NCBI GenBank assembly: GCA_027013265.1 | Contig: JALUXQ010000235.1 | Span: forward strand, 1-5,519 | Direction: 5' to 3' | From: Campylobacteraceae bacterium | GTDB taxonomy: Bacteria > Campylobacterota > Campylobacteria > Campylobacterales > Sulfurospirillaceae | Length of the DNA: 5,519 nucleotides | In this document: one piece after another, positions 1-4,392 of the stretch | Numbering within the stretch: position 1 is the first letter of the stretch | Layout: every line of letters starts with the position of its first letter | The notes under the pieces: model-generated | The model's input: only the letters and a program-made list of their open reading frames with translations | Databases searched by the model: none | What the model was told of the DNA's origin: nothing | Program-made: the position numbers and the translations under genes

Positions 1-2
1 AA

Positions 3-68
3 GAAATAGACAGACTAATGAAAAGAAGAAGTGAAATAGAAAAACAGTTAACACTACAAATTTACTAA
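3..68 (+). CDS. 3' end of an upstream gene (partial, unknown)
   Basis: This is the only frame open from the left edge; it gives 21 residues ending in a TAA stop. The tail is strongly charged and helix-like, rich in Glu, Lys and Arg (E-I-D-R-L-M-K-R-R-S), and ends L-Q-I-Y. It lies on the same strand as all later genes and is separated from them by the only true intergenic region, so it may close a preceding transcription unit. Function cannot be judged from so short a piece. A coiled-coil or DNA-associated C-terminus would fit, but that is a guess. Confidence 0.5.
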   Translation, partial: EIDRLMKRRSEIEKQLTLQIY

Positions 69-74
69 GAAAAT

Positions 75-135
75 CTTTGAGGAGGATACCGTAATTCCCT
101 CCTCAAAGCGTTTCTTGGTTACGGACATAGAAACG
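75..135 (+). promoter_or_regulatory. Two abutting hairpins with complementary loops (possible kissing pair)
   Basis: Hairpin 1 pairs CTTTGAGGAGG (75-85) with CCTCCTCAAAG (98-108), a perfect 11-bp stem with a 12-nt loop. Hairpin 2 starts at the next base and pairs CGTTTCT (109-115) with AGAAACG (129-135), with a 13-nt loop. The loops carry CCGTAA (89-94) and TTACGG (119-124), exact reverse complements, extendable by two G-U pairs (95-96 with 117-118). The stems and the loop match are read directly from the sequence. The role is inferred: a structured mRNA leader, a packaging or replication signal, or a single-stranded DNA fold. No T-run follows stem 1 or 2, so a simple intrinsic terminator is unlikely. 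Confidence 0.6.
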
Positions 136-157
136 CCTTTAAAATTTAATTTAAAGG
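136..157 (+). promoter_or_regulatory. Third hairpin, covers the ribosome site of the holin-like gene
   Basis: CCTTTAAA (136-143) pairs with TTTAAAGG (150-157) around a 6-nt loop, starting exactly where hairpin 2 ends. The 3' arm contains AAAGG (153-157), the only Shine-Dalgarno-like site for the ATG at 165 (7-nt spacing), so the folded form would hide it. The 5' arm CCTTT (136-140) can instead pair with AAAG (105-108), extending hairpin 2 with one bulge. That would dissolve hairpin 3 and free the ribosome site. This suggests, but does not prove, a two-state leader. Confidence 0.45.
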
Positions 158-164
158 TTAAAAA

Positions 165-605
165 ATGAACTGGTTTACCGCGTTGTTTTCAAGTGGTGCA
201 AACAAAGTTATAGATAGCGTTTCAAACGGACTTGATAAGCTTTTTACAAGTGACGCTGAAAGACTAGATTTTAAAAACAAACTGCAAGCGGAGATGAACA
301 CACTCCAGCTAAGCCTCCAGGACAAAATCAACGAACGAGAGCAAGAGATAACGAAACGCTGGCAAAGCGACAATGAGCATATAATCACAAGGCTGGTACG
401 CCCTCTTAGCTTTATATATATGCTGGCCCTCTTCTCTCTTATCGTGCTACTAGATGGCAACTTCAGACAGTTTCATGTAAATCCGCAATATATCCCTATG
501 ATAGGTGGCTTTATAACTACCATGGTTATAGCCTACTTTGGAAGTCGTGGCATAGAAAAATCAATCAAAATAATAAAAAGGAGTAAAGATGTCAAAACAG
601 ATTGA
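165..605 (+). CDS. 3TM-type holin-like membrane protein
   Basis: The product has 146 residues. The N-terminus is amphipathic (about 1-27, with G-A-N-K-V-I-D-S-V and L-D-K-L-F-T-S-D), followed by a charged helix likely to form a coiled coil (about 31-67). Two clear membrane segments follow at about 81-97 and 110-126, and then a basic tail. The order amphipathic start, Glu/Lys/Gln helix, R-P before the first membrane helix, and Y-F-G-S-R-x-x-E-K after the second is what I recall of the 3TM holin family of phages and gene-transfer agents. In that family it would perforate the inner membrane at lysis. Because it heads a virion operon and no endolysin is seen beside it, it could instead be a protein of the viral membrane. 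The ATG at 165 has AAAGG 7 nt upstream, inside a hairpin. It overlaps the next gene by 17 nt. Confidence 0.65.
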   Translation: MNWFTALFSSGANKVIDSVSNGLDKLFTSDAERLDFKNKLQAEMNTLQLSLQDKINEREQEITKRWQSDNEHIITRLVRPLSFIYMLALFSLIVLLDGNFRQFHVNPQYIPMIGGFITTMVIAYFGSRGIEKSIKIIKRSKDVKTD

Positions 606-903
606 AGAGGTAATCGAAGAGGAGATTATACCTCCAAAGATAGAAGAGCCAACAGGTGAGCCTCTGACAAAGCAGATAGAGACTGCGATAAAGAAAAAAG
701 AGGAAGAGATAGAAGAGTTTGAAGAGATAAAACAAATCAAAAACAAGGAGGAAGATATCATACCGCCCTCACCTGCTAGACACATCGGCACCGTAGCAGC
801 CTTTGTGTTGATATTTGGGGGCGGTTTTTTTATCCTTAGAAATCTAAAATCTAAACAAAACACCGATAAAATAGACATGGCAGGACAAGAGAATGGAAAA
901 TAA
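589..903 (+). CDS. Small acidic protein with one C-terminal membrane segment
   Basis: The product has 104 residues and no family I recognise. Residues 1-60 are extremely rich in Glu, Lys and Ile and probably helical. They are framed by a short repeat, E-E-E-I-I-P-P (10-16) and E-E-D-I-I-P-P (54-60). One membrane helix follows at about 66-83 (G-T-V-A-A-F-V-L-I-F-G-G-G-F-F), then a polar tail beginning R-N-L-K-S-K. A soluble N-terminal part on a single C-terminal membrane anchor is typical of the small virion membrane proteins of PRD1/PM2-like phages; assigning it to the virion is inference. The start has AAAGGAG (577-583) 5 nt upstream. It overlaps the genes on both sides (17 and 11 nt), so translation is probably coupled. 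Confidence 0.75.
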   Translation: MSKQIEEVIEEEIIPPKIEEPTGEPLTKQIETAIKKKEEEIEEFEEIKQIKNKEEDIIPPSPARHIGTVAAFVLIFGGGFFILRNLKSKQNTDKIDMAGQENGK

Positions 904-1459
904 TACGGAAAAAGTGGCGGATAACCTCCAAGATATGGACAGCCCTTTTGAGGAAAAAGTGCAAGACGACAGCAAACCGCTGACAAGAACAGAGCTGATG
1001 GACAAGACTGGCAAAGTTTTAGCTAAGTTAGCTATGCCCTACACTACTCTAAAAGAGACAACACTATCAAAATTATCCAAGGCAGAGTTATGTGACATCA
1101 TCCTCTCAAAAGGTACAAACAAGAGCGAAAAAGAGAGCAAAGGAAGAGCATCCAGGACAAAAAGCGACAGTGAGGCGATAATTGACACTATTTTATCCAT
1201 CGCAGAGAGTTTTAAGCTAAAAAGAGAGCATGACACACTCAATGCAACCGCAAAACAGATATTTAAAAACAACGCGATAAACATAGTGGATCAAAAGGTC
1301 AGTGAAGAGGCTATAAGCTCTCATGGAGTCAATACGACAGTCGCAGTCTTTGCAGGAATATTTTTGCTAGCTGATGGTTTGATAGGTATTGCAAATATAC
1401 CATCATTTTTTAGTAAATTAAAAGGGAAATTTGGTGCTAAAAAGACAAGTACAAAATAA
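893..1459 (+). CDS. Tail-anchored probable virion membrane protein, 188 residues
   Basis: I do not recognise the family. The N-terminal 35 residues are acidic. A central helical part contains L-S-K-A-E-L-C-D-I-I-L-S-K (61-73), faintly like a SAP/Rho-N-type helix-turn-helix, followed by a Lys/Ser-rich stretch (about 73-92). One membrane segment lies at about 146-168 (T-T-V-A-V-F-A-G-I-F-L-L-A-D-G-L-I-G-I-A). The tail is strongly basic (K-L-K-G-K-F-G-A-K-K). C67 is the only cysteine I find in the complete proteins of this window. The ATG has AGGA at 882-885. The gene overlaps its upstream neighbour by 11 nt, and its last bases contain the start of the ATPase gene. By position and architecture it is a likely vesicle protein; a DNA- or ATPase-contacting role is possible but unproven. 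Confidence 0.75.
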   Translation: MENNTEKVADNLQDMDSPFEEKVQDDSKPLTRTELMDKTGKVLAKLAMPYTTLKETTLSKLSKAELCDIILSKGTNKSEKESKGRASRTKSDSEAIIDTILSIAESFKLKREHDTLNATAKQIFKNNAINIVDQKVSEEAISSHGVNTTVAVFAGIFLLADGLIGIANIPSFFSKLKGKFGAKKTSTK

Positions 1460-2090
1460 TATCCAAACAGTAATTGGACACAAGGGCTACGGCAAAACTG
1501 TACTAACCGAAGCCCTCATGCTTTTAGCTGATAAACCAACAATAGTAGCTGACCCACGCTTTCAATACAGCACCGACCAAAAAAGAAGAGTCGGTTTTAA
1601 AAGCGTGGGAGAGTTTAGAAAGTGGATATATAACTCTACAAATTTTAAAGATTTTTATAGATATAAATTAGAGCTAGTAGTAAATGCCTTTGATGATACT
1701 TTCGAGGAGCTGGCGCAAATAGTTTTTAAGATGAGATTTTTAATGTTTGTAGTCGATGAAGTGGACATGTTTTTTGACACCAGGGCAACTGCTAAAAACT
1801 CCTTATACAAAATTATTCATTACGGAAGACACAACGAGATAGATTTAATTTCCACTTCAAGACGACCAGCAAACATCTCGCGTAACTTGACGAGCCAAAC
1901 GGATATCTTCTACTTTAGCAAGTTACGCGAGCCAACCGATAAAAAGTACATAAAAGACGCGATAGGTGGCGAATATGTCTCAAAAGTTGAACATTTAGAG
2001 AGATTTAGCTTTTTAAAATTTCAAGATGAAGAGCATCAAGAGATTATAAAAACAAACGAAAGAGACATTGAGCTTTTAGAGAGAGCTTAA
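1431..2090 (+). CDS. P9/A32-like genome-packaging ATPase of a DJR phage
   Basis: The product has 219 residues, close to PRD1 P9 (about 227). Walker A is G-H-K-G-Y-G-K-T (16-23). Walker B is F-V-V-D-E (106-110), preceded by a hydrophobic strand. G-R-H (132-134) and S-T-S-R-R-P (141-146), followed by N-L-T-S-Q-T-D, match the region after Walker B in FtsK/HerA-type packaging ATPases, including a candidate arginine finger. Such enzymes hydrolyse ATP to pump dsDNA into a preformed procapsid at one vertex. The start is not ATG: TTG at 1431 or GTG at 1434. AGGG (1423-1426) is 4 nt from TTG and 7 nt from GTG, so GTG is at least as likely; both overlap the preceding gene (26-29 nt). A perfect 13-bp inverted repeat lies inside. 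It sits two tiny genes before the capsid gene, as expected for this virus class. Zot-like or plasmid-transfer ATPases are alternatives, made unlikely by the capsid neighbour. Confidence 0.88.
   Translation: MVLKRQVQNNIQTVIGHKGYGKTVLTEALMLLADKPTIVADPRFQYSTDQKRRVGFKSVGEFRKWIYNSTNFKDFYRYKLELVVNAFDDTFEELAQIVFKMRFLMFVVDEVDMFFDTRATAKNSLYKIIHYGRHNEIDLISTSRRPANISRNLTSQTDIFYFSKLREPTDKKYIKDAIGGEYVSKVEHLERFSFLKFQDEEHQEIIKTNERDIELLERA
1877..1931. repeat. 13-bp perfect inverted repeat inside the ATPase gene
   Basis: CTCGCGTAACTTG (1877-1889) and CAAGTTACGCGAG (1919-1931) are exact reverse complements separated by 29 nt. A short direct repeat, CGAGCCAA, also occurs at 1891-1898 and 1928-1935. The arms are richer in G+C than the surroundings and lie in different codon phases, coding around residues 149-153 and 163-167 of the ATPase. 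In mRNA this would give a stable stem. Its function is unknown; a cis-acting RNA or DNA signal or a protein-binding site is possible. Confidence 0.6.
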
Positions 2091-2112
2091 CCCTTTGAAA
2101 GGAGGTAAAAAT

Positions 2113-2208
2113 ATGCAAAACAAAGTAATGAAAGGCATCACGCTAGGCGTGGCGGTCGTTGTTATCAGTGGCGTTTTAGGTAAATATTTACCATTTATGA
2201 AGATATAA
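2113..2208 (+). CDS. 31-residue single-pass membrane micropeptide
   Basis: The frame runs from ATG at 2113 to TAA at 2206-2208. It is preceded by AAAGGAGGT (2098-2106), the strongest ribosome site in the window, with 6-nt spacing, which is the main reason to believe this tiny gene. The peptide starts M-Q-N-K-V-M-K-G. One hydrophobic segment follows at about 9-23 (I-T-L-G-V-A-V-V-V-I-S-G-V-L-G), and it ends K-Y-L-P-F-M-K-I. Its place between the packaging ATPase and the capsid gene matches the tiny membrane proteins found in PRD1/PM2-type virions, so a virion vesicle role is inferred. No homology can be claimed at this length. Confidence 0.7.
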   Translation: MQNKVMKGITLGVAVVVISGVLGKYLPFMKI

Positions 2209-2235
2209 AAAATTTTAAACAAAAAGGAAAAACAA

Positions 2236-2343
2236 ATGAATTTTAACAAAAGCGATATATACCTTTCACTAGGTATCATCTTAGGCGTAGTAGTAGGGAA
2301 AAAATATATAGACCCAATCATCCATCAGACTTTAGGAGCGTAA
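2236..2343 (+). CDS. 35-residue single-pass membrane micropeptide
   Basis: ATG at 2236 is preceded by AAAAAGGAAA (2221-2230), a usable ribosome site. The stop TAA (2341-2343) lies one base before the capsid start. The peptide begins M-N-F-N-K-S-D-I-Y, followed by a membrane segment at about 9-21 (Y-L-S-L-G-I-I-L-G-V-V-V-G) and then K-K-Y-I-D-P-I-I-H. It shares a G-I-x-L-G-V-x-V-V/G and G-K-(K)-Y pattern with the 31-residue peptide just upstream, so the two could be diverged duplicates or simply similar membrane helices. Its last codons contain AGGAG (2334-2338), the ribosome site of the capsid gene, so translation of the two is probably linked. A virion membrane role is inferred. Confidence 0.68.
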   Translation: MNFNKSDIYLSLGIILGVVVGKKYIDPIIHQTLGA

Positions 2344-2344
2344 A

Positions 2345-3289
2345 ATGGCAAGAATTTTTAAAAGAAAAGAGGGAGTTATAACCTATGAGGCAAGCACGCA
2401 ACAAAGACTTCAACTATCAAGAAACTATCATGTACAGAACTATCTAGTAAAACTAGAAGTAACGCACACAAACTTAACAGCATCATTTAAAGATGAGGGC
2501 TTATGGGCTTTAATCAACAGCATTCAGCTAGTCGGAAACGGTAACGAAAACATCAAACAAATGCCGGGGAACAAAGTCTATCTTGACAACCTCATGGCAA
2601 GTGGAAAAAGTGGAAATAAATCAATCAAAACAGCAGATGGCACAGGCTTAGTATCTTATGTTTACGGCTTGATAAATCTATCCATGCCAGGAACGGCAAG
2701 ACCTCATGATACTATCTTAAATACAGGTATTTTTCAATCTTTAGATTTAAACATTGACTGGGGCTCGGACGCAAGTTTGGGTACAGGTATAACAGTTACA
2801 GGTGCAAAGCTTACCGTTTACTCTAACCAGCTTATAAACTACAAGAGAAATCCAGGCGAAACGATAAAGTACTTTGAAGAAACAAGCCTAAGCGAAGAGG
2901 TAACAGCAAGTGCAACAGAAATGACTATTAACTTGCCTGTACAAAAACTTTATAAAGCCTTGGCAGTAGTGGCAACAGTTGACGGAGTCAGAAGCAATGC
3001 CGTAGTTAATGGCATAAAGTTAAAATCAGGCACAACAGTATTTGTCGAGTGGGACGCCGAAGCGTTAAGAGTTTTTAACGATTTTAATTATCGCGTGGGC
3101 AATAACGAAAATATGAACGGAATATATGTTATAGACTTGACAGAACGCGGAAGATTAACAGATATGCTAAATACAATATCTAACTTTAACACTCTTGAGC
3201 TAGTATTAAATGTAACAAAGCAAACAGGAACAAACTTTGTAACAGTTTATAGCGACACGGTAAAACAGACAACCATTACGGAGCAGTAA
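2345..3289 (+). CDS. Double-jelly-roll major capsid protein
   Basis: The product has 314 residues, between PM2 P2 (about 269) and PRD1 P3 (about 395), and contains no cysteine. It is beta-rich throughout with a short basic N-terminus (A-R-I-F-K-R-K). A first sandwich spans about 25-165: Y-L-V-K-L-E-V-T, then I-N-S-I-Q-L-V-G-N-G, then V-Y-L-D-N-L, and later S-L-D-L-N-I-D-W ending V-Y-S-N-Q-L. This strand order, with the I-x-L-x-x-N-G-x-x-I hairpin and the Leu-rich strand before an acidic residue, matches the first jelly roll of phage DJR capsid proteins as I know them. A second sandwich follows at about 180-305 with similar rhythm. It would form trimeric pseudo-hexagonal capsomers over the viral membrane. 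AGGAG (2334-2338) sits 6 nt before the ATG. The ATPase two genes upstream supports the call; fold prediction was not run. Confidence 0.87.
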   Translation: MARIFKRKEGVITYEASTQQRLQLSRNYHVQNYLVKLEVTHTNLTASFKDEGLWALINSIQLVGNGNENIKQMPGNKVYLDNLMASGKSGNKSIKTADGTGLVSYVYGLINLSMPGTARPHDTILNTGIFQSLDLNIDWGSDASLGTGITVTGAKLTVYSNQLINYKRNPGETIKYFEETSLSEEVTASATEMTINLPVQKLYKALAVVATVDGVRSNAVVNGIKLKSGTTVFVEWDAEALRVFNDFNYRVGNNENMNGIYVIDLTERGRLTDMLNTISNFNTLELVLNVTKQTGTNFVTVYSDTVKQTTITEQ

Positions 3290-3290
3290 C

Positions 3291-3602
3291 ATGATGGCAG
3301 ATACATACCTGGCGACACATCCCACCGCGTCAGGTACAGCGTCATCAGGTGGCGGTTTAAGTGGTGGCATTGACTGGCTTAATAATGCTTTTAGTAGTTT
3401 AGGTAAAACAGCCCTCAAGGGATATGATACATACTACAAAGTAAAATCACTATCAGCACAAGCAAATAACAGCGTACAAAAGCAGTATCAAGACTCTACA
3501 CAAGCCGTGGGAAGTAAAAACTTAATACATGGGATAGATAATAATTATATCTTGCTAGGTATTGCTGGCGTGGTCGGACTTTTTATAGTAATGGAGGGAT
3601 AA
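3291..3602 (+). CDS. Tail-anchored small virion protein, Gly/Ser-rich start
   Basis: The product has 103 residues of no recognised family. The N-terminus is Thr/Ser/Gly-rich (A-S-G-T-A-S-S-G-G-G-L-S-G-G, 14-26) and likely flexible. A helical middle follows (about 27-72, with L-N-N-A-F-S-S-L-G-K-T-A), and one membrane segment ends almost at the C-terminus (about 85-101, Y-I-L-L-G-I-A-G-V-V-G-L-F-I-V). Unlike its neighbours it lacks a basic tail. GGAG (3280-3283) in the end of the capsid gene lies 7 nt before the first ATG; a second ATG follows directly at 3294. The gap after the capsid stop is one base. It is probably a vesicle protein contacting the capsid from below, inferred from position and topology only. 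Confidence 0.78.
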   Translation: MMADTYLATHPTASGTASSGGGLSGGIDWLNNAFSSLGKTALKGYDTYYKVKSLSAQANNSVQKQYQDSTQAVGSKNLIHGIDNNYILLGIAGVVGLFIVMEG

Positions 3603-3603
3603 G

Positions 3604-3963
3604 ATGGGACTTTTAGGCGGTGACAGCCAATCAACGGCACAGTTGACAAGTAATATCAATTTTAACCCTACAAATATCATCGGTAGCGGAAACTTACCCT
3701 CTTCTAGTCAGTCATCAAGTCAGACGCCAAGTCAGACGCCAAGACTAACCGATAAGCTAGCCGCTTCTGTGGGAGTGCTAGGTGGACATGGTGGTGCAGT
3801 GGTCCCTGGGGGAGATGTGCAAGCAGGAGCAAGGCAGGCACCAACTCCTCAAGGGTTATTTCCTCACAAATCTGTAAATCCGTCAACAATGCTTGGCATA
3901 GTTGCAGTGCTTGCAGGCGGTATGATAATTATAGAAAAAAAGCGGAAGAAAAAGAAAAAATGA
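3604..3963 (+). CDS. Tail-anchored virion protein with Gly/Pro linker and poly-Lys tail
   Basis: The product has 119 residues of no recognised family. The start M-G-L-L-G-G-D-S-Q-S-T-A resembles that of the protein at 4393 (M-G-K-G-G-S-S-S-Q-A). A Ser/Gln/Thr/Pro-rich part includes S-Q-T-P twice (39-46). A Gly/Pro/Ala linker spans about 55-84 (V-L-G-G-H-G-G-A-V-V-P-G-G), followed by one membrane segment at about 94-110 and a final K-K-R-K-K-K-K-K. The coding region for the linker is much richer in G+C than its surroundings. GGAGGG (3593-3598) at the end of the preceding gene is the ribosome site. The stop overlaps the next start as ATGA. The role is inferred as a virion membrane protein, with the flexible part spanning between vesicle and shell or DNA. 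Confidence 0.78.
   Translation: MGLLGGDSQSTAQLTSNINFNPTNIIGSGNLPSSSQSSSQTPSQTPRLTDKLAASVGVLGGHGGAVVPGGDVQAGARQAPTPQGLFPHKSVNPSTMLGIVAVLAGGMIIIEKKRKKKKK
3717..3740 (+). repeat. 12-bp tandem duplication, two copies
   Basis: AAGTCAGACGCC occurs twice back to back (3717-3728, 3729-3740), followed by the first three bases of a third copy. It is in frame and encodes a repeated S-Q-T-P unit within the polar linker of the 119-residue protein. The preceding bases (AGTCAGTCATC) look like a degenerate earlier copy. A slippage-generated repeat that may vary in copy number between relatives is the simplest reading. Confidence 0.8.
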
Positions 3964-4391
3964 AACTAAGAACTTTTGAGCTTAAAGATTTAGACGAAGT
4001 AACAAAAATGTTTATAGCATTAATTGACATCATATACCCGAAACATCAGAAAGGGGAATACAATCAATTTCTACAAACTGTAAAATCGTGGATTATAAGT
4101 AAAAAAGACATCTTTATAGTAGAGACAGACGAGGGAGAAATCGCCGCATTTTCTCTCTCATATATAGAAGAGTATAAATTTATACAGCCGTTTTATTATG
4201 GAGACAGCTTGTATGTAAAAAAAAGGTATAGGAAATCAAAAGCTAGCTATTTATTATATGCCAACATCTTGCAAATAGCGGAAGAAAAAAAACTACCTAT
4301 ACATGCAAAGGGTTTCACCAGTACAGATGCAAGCGGAATACTTGAAAAGCTACTGGGTGACCCTTCATTTATAGAATTTATAAAGGTTTAA
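3960..4391 (+). CDS. GNAT-like acetyltransferase-fold protein, degenerate
   Basis: The product has 143 residues, the normal length of a GNAT domain. The start M-K-L-R-T-F-E-L-K-D-L-D-E-V gives the usual first strand and helix. D-I-F-I-V-E-T-D-E-G-E-I-A-A-F-S-L (50-66) matches strands 2-4. G-D-S-L-Y-V-K-K-R-Y-R-K-S-K-A-S-Y-L-L-Y (81-100) sits where motif A and the acetyl-CoA pyrophosphate loop belong, and A-E-E-K-K-L-P-I-H-A-K (107-117) is the next helix and strand. The loop is R-K-S-K-A-S instead of the usual R-G-x-G-x-G/A, so the glycines are gone and cofactor binding is doubtful. The start overlaps the previous stop (ATGA) without a good ribosome site of its own, pointing to coupled translation. 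T7-like phages carry GNAT-fold proteins in virion assembly (gp13), so a structural or chaperone role is possible. The fold call is moderate; the function is unknown. Confidence 0.6.
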   Translation: MKLRTFELKDLDEVTKMFIALIDIIYPKHQKGEYNQFLQTVKSWIISKKDIFIVETDEGEIAAFSLSYIEEYKFIQPFYYGDSLYVKKRYRKSKASYLLYANILQIAEEKKLPIHAKGFTSTDASGILEKLLGDPSFIEFIKV

Positions 4392-4392
4392 A

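Noticed and set aside
80..100. AGGAGG at 80-85 as a ribosome site for a short leader peptide
   Set aside because: No ATG, GTG or TTG start at suitable spacing opens a meaningful frame, and the motif is buried in a stem.
75..115. Intrinsic terminator for the upstream gene
   Set aside because: The 11-bp stem is strong, but what follows is CGTTTCTTGG rather than a T-run, and the adjacent hairpins and loop complementarity suggest another role. Partial termination cannot be excluded.
115..150. Sigma-70 promoter with TTGGTT and a TTAAAAT-like -10 box
   Set aside because: Both boxes are poor matches and AT-rich -10-like words are expected by chance here; they coincide with the hairpin arms.
158..460. 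100-residue open frame on the minus strand
   Set aside because: Antisense shadow of the holin-like gene; low-complexity Ser/Leu composition typical of a reversed helix-coding region.
561..986. 141-residue open frame on the minus strand
   Set aside because: It is antisense to two well-supported + strand genes, is Ser/Phe/Ile/Cys-rich as expected for the complement of Glu/Lys-rich coding, and has no convincing ribosome site or context.
1431..2090. Zot-like filamentous-phage assembly ATPase
   Set aside because: Size and the Walker A/B layout could fit, but there is no C-terminal membrane segment as in Zot, and the neighbouring DJR-type capsid gene argues for a packaging ATPase.
2205..2222. AAAATTTT palindrome between the micropeptide genes as a terminator
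   Set aside because: It has no G+C stem and sits within a tightly spaced operon; it is ordinary AT-rich spacer.
2076..2321. 81-residue minus-strand frame over the micropeptide region
   Set aside because: The + strand frames have ideal ribosome sites and correct spacing; the minus frame has Phe/Pro-rich shadow composition.
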